Assembly (NCBI GenBank): GCA_022592435.1
Contig: JABYQS010000068.1
Location: forward strand, 1 to 64,000
DNA from: Cerioporus squamosus
Taxonomy: Eukaryota > Basidiomycota > Agaricomycetes > Polyporales > Polyporaceae
Direction: 5' to 3'
DNA length: 64,000 nt
Both the position numbers and the translations under genes were made by a program. Positions 22,314-34,144 of the stretch are shown here, piece by piece (the stretch's first letter is position 1; each line of letters begins with the position of its first letter). The notes beneath the pieces were generated by a model, which searched no databases, was not told where the DNA came from, and saw only the letters and a program-made list of their open reading frames with translations.

Positions 22314-24056
22314 ATGTCCTCCGACGCGGACGCCGCTGCTGCTGCGACGATCGAGCTATACGACAGCCTGTACGTTGGGTCAGCTCGTCACGGATAGCCC
22401 TTGCTCATGTCGCCGTTCAGCTATACCGGCAACTACTGCATTGTGGCAGTAGCGGGTGCGTTTACTCCATATCGAGCGCCACAACGACATCTTACCCAAC
22501 TTGACACTTTCTCTCGCCATAGTTGTCCTCATCTTCGACTCCTTCATCACGTTTGATCAAGATGTGGCGTGCTTCTGGAACACCAAGTGGACCGGAGCGT
22601 CACTCTTGTTCTTCACAAACAGATGGATCTCTATCACGGTCTATGTCATGACTTTGGTCGACTTTGCATCTTTCCGTTCGGATGAGGTACGTAATTTTAG
22701 CCTTCCGTGCCATGGCAGAGCCTGACCGAAATCAGAGGTTGGTGCGACCCAGTAGTCTGACATACATTGAAGCAGTGCGGGATGACTGTTGACGTCCGCA
22801 GTTGTTCCTCGTTTGGGCAGGCGACGTACGCAATATCCATACTGCAGTTCGTTCCCGGGGCAGGTAAGTCACGCTTCCAGTCCGTAGGAGTACTTGCCCA
22901 GTGACACTTTCAATGAGTCTTCTCCGCCCTCCGTGCATTTGTCTTGAGCAGGAGCAAGCCAATTGGATTCATAGTCCTTGCTTTGTCTCTGGTGCCAGTA
23001 GGTGCTAATCTAGTGAGTGGATCAGAGTTTGTAACGAGTGAACAGATGCAGATTGACCGATGATACAGGTTAAATATGGCCAACACCTCTCTGGAGAGAA
23101 CTTCCCGCCGTTTGGATGCCTCGAGACAGACAGCATCAGTGTTGCACTCAATTTTAGGTTTGCCGTTCCATGCCAACAACTGACATTTACATCAGTACTG
23201 ATCTTGTTGTACTAGGCGTAGGTTATTCAACAATCATATGCAAAGCGCACGCTCATCCACAGAACCACAGTTGTGATTATCTCTCGAGTGCCGCTCATCG
23301 CTGCCGACACGCTACTCATCTATATCACTTGGACAAAGCTGAGCAGTTGGGCCGCCCTAAGGGATATCCGAACCTCTAAGAGGCTCTCGCTATCAGATAT
23401 CCTCTTTCACGGCGGTACGTCTCTAGAAGTAACATGCCCAACGAAACGTTTACTGATGCCTGATTCCGCGGACAGGAACCATATATTTCATGTATGTCCA
23501 GAAGCAAAAGGCCGTGTAACCTCATCTGACTCTTGATCGCGGATGGGAATCGCTAGTGTTCTGTTCGCTTTGAATGTTCTACACCTCGCCTTTACGGCGA
23601 CTGCGGTAAGCCACCTGACCTGGCCACTGGCGCTCCTCAAATCTGCATGTCGAATAACATGCTCATCTCCACAGGTTGCAGGCAATGGCAGTGGTGGGGA
23701 GAGTGTCATTCCCCAATTTACCGGCCCGTATGTGTTCTACCATCCTGTGACTACTTGTCCTCACCAATTCTGGTAGCATCACAGCCATCCTCATCTCGCG
23801 CTTCCTCCTCGCACTGCAAGAAACGAGCCAGATGACCGTCAGACTCGACCAAGACGATCCATTGCATTCGTCGAGAAACCCTTGGGACAGCACGCCGAGC
23901 TTCATTTCTTCCCTCGGAGGCTTCATCAATCCGGACCTTTCGGCGCGGTCCGATGACGATGGCTTTGAGATGGAGTTGCAAGTTCGCTCGCCCCCTGAGG
24001 TCGGGGAGGAGGAAGAAGGCCGGGCTCAGGGCGCTGCATCGTCGTCTTCTGCGTAG
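22314..24056 (+). CDS. DUF6533-type multi-pass membrane protein
   Basis: The gene encodes 358 aa in 11 exons: 22314-22369, 22421-22455, 22523-22686, 22776-22863, 22918-23012, 23069-23157, 23263-23414, 23476-23491 (16 nt), 23557-23605, 23675-23727 and 23777-24056; all phases agree. Reading starts MSSDADAAAAATIELYDSLY. The DUF6533 signature follows: NYCIVAVAVVLIFDSFITFD, QDVACFWNTKWTGAS, LLFFTNRWISI. Later hydrophobic segments include VFSALRAFVLSRSK, FIVLALSLVPVGANL, PLIAADTLLIYITW, SLSDILFHGG, FIVLFALNVLHLAF and ITAILISRFLLALQE, consistent with about seven membrane spans and a cytosolic acidic tail. The family is large in agaricomycetes and has no known function. All exons look intact, unlike the two kinase-like neighbours. 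Confidence 0.83.
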
Positions 24057-24381
24057 TATCCCGGCGGAATCGAGCTTGACCATCGCCACGCGTAACCTAG
24101 ATGCGTATGTCCGTCCATGATCTCTTCACTTATTTACTTCGTCATCTGTGCCTTGTCTTTCTTGGATATTTAATATGGCCGAGTCGCAGCCTGAGCTGTC
24201 ACGCCGTTCTCTTCCCCAGGCTATCACAAGTGCCAGCAATAATCTCCCTCTCCCTCTCTACTTCGGGTGCACTGTGGAAGCACACCAAGCTGGAGTATGC
24301 ATGCTACAAGAACGTCTTGCATTGCTTGAACGCCAATATTGGTACACACTATTCTTCTGAGAGCTCATAGACAATACAGTA
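24057..24381. other. short intergenic region with a doubtful 61-codon frame
   Basis: An ATG at 24175 opens 61 codons (MAESQPELSRRSLPQAITSA ... stop 24358-24360). No family was recognised, and the surrounding sequence gives no splice or promoter support. It could be chance. Confidence 0.25.
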
Positions 24382-25370
24382 CTAGTAGCGACACGAAGAC
24401 ATCGACAGGGCACCACACCATTGGGTCGACGGTGACAAACAGCACAGGAATCTTCGTTGTAAGGAAAGCATCGGCAAGATATCGAAATCCCACAAGCATC
24501 CACACATCATGTGCGACTGGAACCCAAAATTCTCAAAAGTTCTCAATGAGCAACGACTCATCGCTCCGGGCACGCGCGACCTCTCCCCAATCCGCCTCGC
24601 GAACTCGAACCGCCGCTTCTCAACGTCGCCGCCCTCCTTGAGCTCCCATTCCCAGCATTTCCTGCGCCCAAAGTCGATGATGCGGAAGCTCGGGGTGTCG
24701 TAGGAGCGCTGTTCCGGGGGCGCCGTGAGCGGGTCCGGCTGGCACATGATGTTGCGCCCGTAGAACGAGCCCTGCATGATGTCCACGTGGTGCAGGCGCA
24801 GGATGAGCGAGAAGCACTCGGTCCTGGGCGCATGCGCATGTCAGTACAAGCAAGTCATAAGACGGGAAGACGGGAGATGACGTGCGCACCTCTGGTCGGC
24901 GGTAAACATCGACGGCTCGACTGGATTGCCACACTCCTCCATCAGCAGGATCGGGGACGGCCACTCGACTCTGCAGGGATGCTCCTCGCTGCAGGTCTTG
25001 TGCTCGTTCAGCTGGACCTTGCCCTTGTCGTCGACCGGGAGATGGTACCCGTAGAACTTTGGCGCGATCGCGCTCACGGGCACCGGGAAGCGGCACTGAG
25101 GCACGACGTCGTACCCACACCAGTCCTCCTGCGTGTGCTTGGGCAGCGAGTCGTACACGTGCGCCTCGTTGTGCAGCAGTCTGTGCGCGGAATCGTGAAA
25201 CTCGCCTCGTGGGTTCGCGACGCGCTCAGGACCAGCTTTGGAGAGCATCGGCCTAGTGCACTTCTCCTCCGGGTCATGCCCGAAGTCTCCGAGGATTTTC
25301 AGCATCTCCGGCGACAACACCCTGGTCGACCAAAGTACTCCGGTGGAAAGTGAGGAGGGGTCATGTCCTG
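24382..25370 (-). pseudogene. kinase-like paralogue, 5'-truncated
   Basis: Minus-strand exons are about 25370-24890 and 24823-24382, with a 66-bp intron at the same site as the ancestral intron of the copy at 19271-21507. The copy keeps HRLLHNEAHVYDSLPKHTQE, SPILLMEECGNPVEPSMF, TECFSLILRLHHVDIMQGSF, YGRNIMCQPDPLTAPP and SFRIIDFGRRK (DFG). It lacks the N-terminal third, including the glycine-rich nucleotide loop and the Lys region. No in-frame ATG opens the visible reading; an acceptor-like ag near 25365 hints that upstream exons were lost. The C-terminal 70 residues do not resemble the family. Probably inactive. It lies in inverted orientation to the other copy, with the DUF6533 gene between them. 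Confidence 0.65.
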
Positions 25371-27201
25371 GAAGCAAGCAGAGTCGATCGTAAGCTTAAC
25401 TCGAGCAGGCTTCGTAGGAGTTGCGTGTCATCTGCATGAACTCACTGAAATAATTTTGTCAACGTCGACCGGAGGGGAGGTACATGAGACGAAAGCGTTC
25501 AAGCAATCGTGGACTGCCCCAATTGCTTGCTGGTGCTTCGCACGGGGAGACATGTTCTCACAGCGCCCGAGTCTTTGCGCGCGCACTGCCCGGGTCTGCC
25601 CCCGTGCACACTAGTACTCTTGGCGTATCCTGGCTGCTACTCGGGGGGAGGATGAGAACGTAAATGATTAGAGCGCTGTACACCCGGCGTTCAGCTTAGT
25701 TCTAGACGGCGTGTCTGCGGTAACTTGCTCTGAGACTGCATAATGACATCTGTCCGATGCGACGGTGGAGAGGGTCATAGCATAGACGAGCTTCTGTATA
25801 TGCGAATCAGCATCCTTCCAAAAGTTGGCTTGAGTCGAGGTGAGGGTTCAAACGTTCAGGTATGTAAGTACTTAGTTCACGCGTTCAAACTTAAAGCGGC
25901 GTAGCCACCGGAGTTGACGCCCGAGGCTCCCGGCCCACGTGGGATAAAGTGGGCGATCTGGACCAGGACAGCTTCTCTGCTATGCACAAGTACTACGCCT
26001 GGAACACTTCGGACTCCCTTCTTGTCGTTAAGCTTTACACTTCAGAGGACCGCACCTTAGTAGTTGCTGACATCGAACGTGGAGCGCTGAAGAGACACCA
26101 CTATGAGGGCTTTTCTGTACATTTATTCCCCGCGCGCGCACACAACTTGTGCTTGTCTCGCGCGCACATTATTTCGTAAGCGCTCGTAAAATCCTGCAAA
26201 CATACCAAATTTGAGTGTGTCCCCATTCAAGTGCTCCTCCTCCTCGAATACTTCGAATATTCCCGAAGCTAGGAAGTCGTCAGAGACACGGTACAGTAGG
26301 GAAGAGGTTGGAGGCATGAAGGCGCCGGTTTCCCTTTGGGGCATATCTTATCTGGCAAGATGAGCTAAGCGCCTGATTATCTGTTATTTCCGAAAAGGGA
26401 ACAGGAGTCCTCCCTGAAGTGCTTGTTTGGCTTCGTAGGCTGAGGTTCTACCCTCGTTCTGCCCGCTAAAAGCCAGTAGGTTACTCAATAAGTCGTATTC
26501 TGCACGGACATAGGGATTACAGAGGATTTTATGACATGTTATGGGCGCCTATCGAAATGTGCGCGCGCCAGGGAGAAGATATGCGCGCTGTCGAATAAAT
26601 GTACAGAAACACCATCATACACCACGACTCGGACATATTCAAAATTTCATGCCTCATGCAAGCCTTCCATCATCCCCGGGCCATATACCTCCCCTCTCGC
26701 TGCGAGATCTATGCCTCGCTCAAGGGCAGGAGGTCACGTCACGACAACGTCTCTTCATGCGGCGTGCGCCCAGGGAAGGCCCACTGTGCCACGATGCCGC
26801 TTCCGTAATCTGCAGTGCGTATCGTTAATGCTGCCCAGGCTCGTACTGACTATCTCGCCTGAAAGGATGGCAACTCGACACTCGTGCAGCTGATGTGCTC
26901 TCGAGATCTGGTGATCAAACAGCAGCCCGGTTGCTTTGGTGCCGACGAGGGATTCGTTACTGTACGATCCACCGGCTCTCTTGACAGCCTGAGTCTTGTC
27001 GTCAGTATGTGAGGCAAGGTGGTCGCAGTCTGTTGAAGGAACTCCTGCGCCTCCAGCACGCACGCAACATCACGCGACAAATCTTGGGAAGACCGTCGAT
27101 ACTTTTAGCCGCACAAGTCAGACGGCGTCCCACGGCCGCCCGCGAGCGCATGCGCGTTACCGATAAGCACCACTGCATATATGCCCGATGTCTAGTTCGC
27201 A
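25371..27201. other. 1.8-kb region without a clear gene
   Basis: One frame at 25949-26179 (76 codons, MGDLDQDSFSAMHKYYAWNT ... VADIERGALKRHHYEG) has protein-like composition but no family I can name; it may be a gene remnant. The rest shows no coding, repeat or RNA signal. CpG-rich words (cgcgcgcgc) cluster at 26135-26165 and near 26560. Confidence 0.4.
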
Positions 27202-29269
27202 ATGAGTCCCATCCAGAGAGCCCAACTGACGACATCTCCGATGGCGGCCGGGAGGTTTTCGTTGCGCTTGAGCCTGGTCTCGCTTCTTACGCTCATCCTT
27301 GCCCTCGTCTGGGCGGGGTATGGCTTCAAGCAGGAGTCTGCACGCGTCCGGGCGGATGCGGCTGCCTTCCCTGACTTGTACGAGGCTTCCATCGCCGAGC
27401 TTCAGGCTGGGTTGGAAAAAGGACAGTTCACGAGTGTCGACCTTGTCAAGGTATGGCGTACATTTGACTAAGCTTCACTAGTGCAACGCTGACGACTGTC
27501 ATGTTAACAGGCGTACTTTGCGCGCATCGATGAAGTCAACCTGCAAGGCCCGACGCTACGCGCCGTCATCGAGACAAACCCAAGTGCCCTAGTGCAAGCC
27601 GCACAACTCGACGCTGAGCGGCGCACGAAAGGCGCACGGGGGCCGCTCCACGGCATCCCCATCTTGCTCAAGGACAACATCGCAACTCTCCACAGTGAAG
27701 GTATGTAAGTTAACTGTGACTCGTTATATAGCGTATCTGATCCCTCTTCGGACAAGGCATGAACACGACCGCTGGCTCTTTCGCACTTTTGGGCTCTGTT
27801 GTCCCCCGCGATGCGCACGTTGCGGCCAAACTGCGTGCAGCCGGCGCGATCCTGCTCGGGAAGGCGAACCTCTCCGAGTGGGCAAACTTCCGCGGCATCG
27901 TCCCCTCAGGCTTTTCCGGGCGTGGTGGACAGGCGAGCAGCCCGTATGTCCCTCTTGGCGACCCGTGCGGGTCGAGTTCTGGGAGTGGGATCGGGAGTGC
28001 CATCGGCCTGGCGGCTGCTGCGTTGGGCTCGGAGACGGACGGCTCGATTGTGTGCCCGAGCAGCTTCAACAATCTGGTGGGCATCAAGCCGACTGTGGGC
28101 TTGACGTCGAGAGATGGAGGTAGGCACAGTCGCGCGACTCGTGCTCTCTACTGTGATTAATACTGATATCTTCGTTATTTCAGTGGTACCGATATCTGAA
28201 CACCAAGACACCGTGGGCCCGATGGCCCGCTCCGTCACGGATGCAGCGGTCATCCTATCGGTTATTGCCGGCCGCGACCCGCGCGACAACTTCACGCTCG
28301 CGCAACCTCTGACGGTCCCTGACTATACGAAGGCGTTAAAGAAAGACGCGTTGCGAGGTACACGCCTCGGGGTCCCGAGAAAATTCTTTGACGGGGTGAA
28401 CGACGACGTTGTGAAGGCGTTCAACGCGTCACTCGACACGATGCGCGGCTTGGGAGCGACAATTGTGGACCCGGCAGACTTCCCGGACTTTGACGAGTTT
28501 GTGGCGTCGAATAACGAGACCATCGTGCTTAATGTGGACTTCAAGGTCAGTAAGGCCGGATCGTCCGCAGATCCATAAGGCTGACATTTGTAATATGTTC
28601 AACAGGTCGATGTGAACAAGTATATCTCAGAACTTGTGGAGGTCCCTACTGGAGTCAAGGACCTCGCGGACCTGATCGCGTTCAACATTGCGCATGCAGA
28701 CGAGGAGCTAGTTCCTCCGTTCTGGACTGATCAGTCTCAGTGTGTGCATTCCCTGCCTATGTCTGACCTTCTGACTGACACGTCGCAACTCTGCAGATTC
28801 ATCACCTCCGAGAACACGACTGTTGATCAAGCTTTCTTCGATGCCGTTGCCGCTGATAAGGACTTGGGAGCGACTCGCGGAATCGATGCCACGCTGAAAA
28901 CATTCGACCTTGACGCCATCTTGCTGCCTACGGACGTCTCATCCTCCCCTGCAGCTATCGCTGGCTATCCCATTGTAACGGGTGCGTTCTGCCTTGCTTG
29001 TGCTTCGTATAACACACCGACCTCTTTCTGTCTTCGCAGTGCCCCTGGGCTTTCTCCCCGCAGACACGCCTCTCGCACCTGCGAATCCTGTGCGCGAGAG
29101 CGGCCCGAACCAGCCATTCGGACTGTCGTTCTTGGGTACAGCATTCAGCGAGTTCGACCTGGTGTCGTTTGCGTTTGCGTACGAGCAGGCGACGCATACT
29201 CGCTTGAAACAGCTCGCTTTCGCGGAGGCGATCCCGAAGACGCAGCTTGCCGACGTTATTGGGAGGTGA
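27202..29269 (+). CDS. amidase-signature family enzyme, membrane-anchored or secreted (copy 1)
   Basis: The gene encodes 570 aa in seven exons: 27202-27450, 27511-27700, 27757-28119, 28184-28545, 28606-28739, 28797-28981 and 29040-29269. A hydrophobic segment (SLVSLLTLILALVWAGYGF) near residue 25 suggests a signal anchor. Amidase-signature residues are intact: catalytic Lys in GIPILLKDNIAT, the Gly/Ser stretch GDPCGSSSGSGIGSA with the cis-Ser, and the nucleophile Ser in ETDGSIVCPSS. The C-terminal half has GYPIVTVPLGFLPADTP and NQPFGLSFLGTAFSEFDLVS. Family members hydrolyse amide bonds through a Ser-cisSer-Lys triad; the substrate is not predictable. A paralogue with the same intron positions follows 288 bp downstream. 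Confidence 0.88.
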
Positions 29270-29557
29270 TCTCAAATGGTTCGCACGATGTTGGCGTACT
29301 CTGAGCTCGAGTGATACCAATGAAGCCAGAGCGTGTAGTCGAGATGGTGGTAGCCTTGTGAGTGTGGACTCCATCGCGGTCAAACTCTCGAGAGACGAGG
29401 ACGACCGGCGTGTGCTTGAGACGGATGATGCATGATGGCCGGTCCGGCCTTATCGCGAACGCTGCTGCGGCTCAGATCTCGAAGTCAGGCCTATAGCCAG
29501 ACGCGCAGTCCCTTCTAACTTGTTCTCTCCCACCGTGTACCGCGGTGCGTCGACACT

Positions 29558-31608
29558 ATGGGCGCACAAAAGAGCGTGTTTAAGTTGGGATGGCTCCTGC
29601 TGATTCTTCCCAGTTTGGCTGTACGGTATGCGTACGCCCTAAAACAGGTGGCCTTCCCACTGCCAGCGCTCGAGAGGTCGTTCCCGGACCTATACGAAGC
29701 GTCGATATCCGAGCTTCAGGTCGGGCTGCAGAATGGCGACTTCTCCAGCGTCGACCTTGTCGAGGTGAGCATCATTCCTCTCATGTATGTATTGCAACTA
29801 GCTGACGCGTTCTGCAAGGGGTACTTTGCGAGGATCGAAGAAGTCAATACGCAGGGGCCCGCCCTACGTGCGGTGATTGAAACGAACCCCACCGCACTGC
29901 AGCAAGCAGCCGAGCTCGACAACGAGCGGCGGGCGAGTGGGCTCCGAGGACCTCTCCATGGGATCCCTATCCTTCTCAAGGACAACATTGCTACTCTTCA
30001 TAGCGAAGGTGGGTATTGCAGCCAATTACTCGTGCCGGAGGTGACTTATGGTATTCTTCGTAGGCATGAACACTACCGCAGGATCCTACGCCCTCCTGCA
30101 CTCCGTCGTCCTCCGAGATGCACACGTCGCAGCCAAGCTCCGCAACGCAGGCGCCATACTCCTCGGAAAGGCCAGCATGTCCGAATGGGCAAACGCCCGC
30201 GGCAACGTGCCCTCCGGTTTCTCTGCGCGCATCGGCCAGGGGAGCAGCCCGTACGTGCCGTTAGGGAACCCTTGCGGCTCGAGCTCGGGAAGCGGAGTGG
30301 CGACAGCGATCGGGCTGGCTGCGGCTTCGCTCGGGACCGAGACGGACGGCTCGATCGTGTGTCCGAGCAGCTACAACAACCTGGTGGGCGTCAAGCCGAC
30401 TGTGGGCTTGACGTCGCGCGATGGAGGTGTGTATGGTGGTGGTGTCTGGTGGTGTGCTGGTCTTGAGCTTTGCATGTTCGGAGCTGACACTCGGTCTGCT
30501 GCAGTCATCCCGATCTCTGAGCATCAGGACACGATTGGGCCTATGACGCGCTCGGTGGCCGATGCGGCGATCATCCTCTCCGCGATAGCAGGCCCGGACC
30601 AGCGCGACAACTACACGCTCGTGCAGCCGCCACTTGTACCGGATTACACGAAAGCTCTGAATGCTAGCGCGCTGCGCGGAGTCCGTCTCGGGGTGCCGAG
30701 GAAGTTCTTCAACTATAGGTTCAATTTGGACGAGCCCATCGTTGCAGCGTTCAACTCCTCGCTGGACACCATCCGCGAGCTCGGTGCGACCATTGTCGAC
30801 CCGACAGACTTTGTGAACCATGACGAGCTCGTCGTCTCCACAAATGAGTCGATTGTCGCGAACACCGACTTGAAGGTCAGCGATACTCTGTTTGCCGCGT
30901 ACCGCTTGTCTGATCGTTGCGTTTTGTGGACAGTTAGGGCTGAACAAGTACATTTCTCAGCTTGTGGACGTGCCGACGGGCGTGAAGGACCTCGCGGGTC
31001 TTATCGCATTCAACGAAGCCCACGCAGACCTAGAGTTGGTTCAGCCGTACTGGACCTCTCAATCGACGTACGTTCTGCGCATGAGTGTCCTTGTCCTTCA
31101 TCCTCCCCACCTAACAAAATGCACCTAGATTCATCACATCCCAAAGTAGCAGCGCGGACCAAGCTTACTACGACGCCATCGTAGCGAACAGGGAGCTCGG
31201 GAAATACGGCATCGACGCGACGTTGCACAAATACGGCCTTGATGCGCTGCTCATGCCCGCCCACGTCTCATACATGCCCGCCGCGATCGCAGGGTACCCG
31301 CTCGTCACTGGTAAGTCTACCCGCAGCATACATTCGATGGCACGACTGACCGTTGACCGTTGACTGCTGCAGTGCCCCTAGGATTCCTGCCCCCAGACAC
31401 GCCTCTCGCGCCCGCGGAGCCGACGCGCAAAAGCGGGCCCAACCAGCCGTTCGGGCTGGCGTTCATGGGGACGGCATGGACCGAGTTCGAGCTCATCTCT
31501 TATGCGTATGCATACGAGCAGGCGACGCATACGCGCTTGAAGGTTCGCGCGTTCCCAGAGGCTGTTCCGACGACGCAGCTGGCCGACGTCGTCCGAGCCC
31601 GGCAGTGA
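29558..31608 (+). CDS. amidase-signature family enzyme (copy 2)
   Basis: The gene encodes 560 aa in seven exons: 29558-29764, 29819-30008, 30064-30426, 30505-30875, 30934-31067, 31129-31310 and 31373-31608. Exons 2, 3 and 5 have exactly the lengths seen in copy 1 (190, 363 and 134 nt) and all intron phases match. The N-terminus is hydrophobic (LGWLLLILPSLAVRYAY), then SFPDLYEASISELQVGL. The triad is intact: ILLKDNIAT, GNPCGSSSGSGVATA, ETDGSIVCPSS. Differences cluster in the signal region and around KYGIDATLHKYGLDALLM. This is a recent-to-moderate tandem duplicate in the same orientation, with its own start and stop. Confidence 0.88.
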
Positions 31609-32446
31609 AGCTGTCTGTCTGTAGTGGTATATCTCCGGATGTATGCTGTTGCTCCCGTATTTAAGCATCGCAAGGTCAGTACTTCTGCGAAATTCCCTAA
31701 TGCTGGACTGGGACTGAGGCGAAGGAGGTTACCGTTTCCTTCTGCTGTCGTGTCCGAGTCGCCGCGGCCGCCGCTCAGTCGCATAACATTGTCTTGTATG
31801 CGACAGCATCCCAGCGTTCGGCCGTTCTGCTGATCATCTGTCGCTTGAGAGTTAAGCTATCTGTAACCCATTCTCTCACCTATATGTGTGCGTGAGTGCC
31901 GTACACGGTACGAGTATGTGCTGGGAGTAAGCCACAGGCACTGGGTACGAGGCGGATGCGCGGGGCAGTAAGCGCCGATACACACGCCACTGCGGGCATG
32001 GCACAGCCCCCTCCTGAACGCCCCGGGCTTTGCACTCCTTCCACTCGCTCTGCCATCCCCGGCTGTCCCTGCCGCCAGTGCCACCGGTGTAGTTCTAGCG
32101 TTGGACGCCGCCGCACTTATCCCACCTGCCAAGTCTTGCACGCCGGCGTCGTTGCCCGACACGTAATAAAAAGCCCGCTGAACAGCCCTCGTCCGGCGCT
32201 GGGTCCACCTCGCCCATCTCGCCCTCCATCGCACACCGCATATAAACGCGACACACTCCCGGGTGGCACACTCCTCTTTCCCCCTTCCTCTTTATCCTTA
32301 CGATCTGTCTTTCTTCTACGTATGTGCATGATCTTCTGTGCTCTGATGAAGTCGAGATTGATAGAGCTGACATCCTGATTCGGATCTCACAGATCGCACC
32401 GCACTTCGCTGTTCTCCGAGTCCTCAGGCCTCAGTCCGAGTCCATC
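31609..32446. other. intergenic / promoter region of the small secreted protein
   Basis: It contains the 3' flank of amidase copy 2, C-rich pyrimidine tracts and the TATA box at 32241. A possible 5'-leader intron runs from gtatgt (32321) to a ctcacag acceptor near 32392. No other gene was recognised. Confidence 0.45.
32241..32246 (+). promoter_or_regulatory. TATA box of the small secreted protein gene
   Basis: TATAAA about 206 bp before the ATG at 32447. The long distance is explained if the leader contains the putative intron at about 32321-32392. Confidence 0.4.
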
Positions 32447-32686
32447 ATGCAGATCCGCAGCCTCACCGCAGGCCTCCTCGCGCTCCTCACTCTCGCTGTG
32501 GGCACCGTAGCCGTCCCGCTGGCAGACGTCCACTCCGGGACTCTGCAAGCAGGGAACGGGCACGGGCACGGACGCCTGGGCGCTCCGGCAGTCCCGCTCG
32601 TCCAAGACAGCGTTCCCAGCAGTAGTGCACCGATTGCGACACAAAAGGCGCACACGTACATGCGCCGTGCCCGTGCGCATCCGTGA
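32447..32686 (+). CDS. small secreted protein (79 aa), unknown
   Basis: The protein starts MQIRSLTAGLLALLTLAVGT, a typical signal peptide with cleavage likely near TVAVPLA. The mature part is about 55 residues: a His/Gly patch (NGHGHGRLGAP), two AVPL motifs, a Ser-rich stretch and a basic end (YMRRARAHP). There are no cysteines, so it is not a disulfide-rich effector. No paired-basic processing sites are obvious. A donor-like gtacat lies near the 3' end and could alter the C-terminus. I do not recognise a family. Confidence 0.5.
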   Translation: MQIRSLTAGLLALLTLAVGTVAVPLADVHSGTLQAGNGHGHGRLGAPAVPLVQDSVPSSSAPIATQKAHTYMRRARAHP

Positions 32687-33307
32687 GGACCGCAGAGTGA
32701 CAGTCTGCCTTTTGGTCATGATCAAGAATAGATGAGGTACGTAGGCAGGGAGCGGGCACCCGAGGCGTCCCGCCACATATATACATAGCGAAGTCGGGAG
32801 TTCTGACGCTACGTTTGCGCCGCAGGTCGCTCACGCTCTGCACGCTATCTCATGACGGACTCCTTACGTTCACGCTTCACGCTCTTACACATCTCACGCG
32901 GACTCCAATCTCGGACTCGGACTCGGATCCTACCCACCCATCCAAACTGTAGACACTCGGGTATGTGCCATATGATATCCTCACGGACTCGCTGTATCGC
33001 GGACTACGAACACGGACTATCGTACATCGTACATGTATATCCATAGCTATCCCCCGTCGCTCTTTGATCGCACCTAGTATCTCCCCTTATGTATGGTCTC
33101 TTACCCGTTCGCGCTTGGCGAAAGTACATTGTCTCCCGCAGGCAGGCAATCTACGGACCGATTGTAGGCGGGGACGGTCGGCCCTACAACGGGGACTCCA
33201 AGTCTCCAATACAGTACATGGCATTCCGCCGCACGGAGCGGCGATTCTCCCGGTAGCGTTCATTAGCCCGTGAGGGTTGGGACAAACACCAGGCACGGAC
33301 GACGTAC
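32687..33307. other. intergenic region, nothing recognised
   Basis: This runs from the secreted-protein stop to the 3' break of the MFS remnant. It includes runs of 'ggactcgga' words near 32900-33010. No further MFS exon was found here. Confidence 0.45.
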
Positions 33308-34144
33308 CCAACGTGTTGGATGAGTATACGGGCGACGATGGGAAACACCGTGCCGCCGATGCTAGACCCAATGGAAGAGAATCCCAGGGCGATCCCGAAC
33401 CTACGCCTGAACCAGTGTGCGGGTGTCGCCAGAATCTCATTGAAGACCACCTCGCAAGCAAGCTGTGTGCGCGTGAGTGGCCGAAGCACCAGTCAGGCTT
33501 CGGCACGAAGCTCAGAAAGACCGCGAGAAGACTCACCCCGATGGCAAACCCTTGGCAGAGGAGAAACTGCCAATACTGCGTGCAATTCTCCCGTCAGCAC
33601 GGTCGCTGCGACGAGAAGAGCGCTTGCGCCGCATAGCGGGGTGTATAACCAACCCATGTCGAATAGACGGCCAACGGCGAGTCCCGGGAGGAAGTTGAGC
33701 GCATACTGGAGGGAGCCAATCCACGCGCTGTGTTTGAAGCGAGCAGACGTCAGCCACGGTGAGCGGGACGTGTCTTCGCACTCATTCACATGTTGGACGG
33801 AGACGAATCGCGTAACAAGTTCTTTTCGTAGTACGCCTGAAACACCTAGAGATGCATTGACGTCACCATAGATGGAGGCTGGGTATGTCGGACGCGCCGA
33901 CGTACCCCCATGCGTTGACCAGCCCGAAGATCCCGCACACGCCCGTGGCGACCGTATGATATTGCATGTCAGTGAGCGCGAACATGCGGTAGCGGAAACG
34001 ACTGTGGCTCACTCCTAGGATAACGAGCAATGCTCGTAGCCCACCGTCGGGAAGCTCGTCTACGACAGAAGCCGCTGTCTCTAATGCAGACTCTGTCAAG
34101 CTCGTCTCAGCTCCTGCCGCGTCCTTCTCTTGTATGTCGTCCAT
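33308..34144 (-). pseudogene. MFS transporter remnant, monocarboxylate-type, N-terminal half
   Basis: It starts MDDIQEKDAAGAETSLTESA on the minus strand (exon 34144-34013). Recognisable pieces follow: VCGIFGLVNAWG, VFQAYYEKNLLRDSSPSN (33845-33790), IAWIGSLQYALNFLPGLAVG (from 33727), TQYWQFLLCQGFAIG and HWFRRRFGIALGFSSIGSSI up to QHVG at 33308. These match the first six helices of fungal monocarboxylate-permease-like MFS proteins. Defects: no AG acceptor is visible before the second block, the WG/VFQ junction is one base off at a G5 run near 33909, there is an extra base at LTGE/CTQYW, and helices 7-12 are absent. Probably a pseudogene, though the two one-base breaks may be sequence errors. 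Confidence 0.6.
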
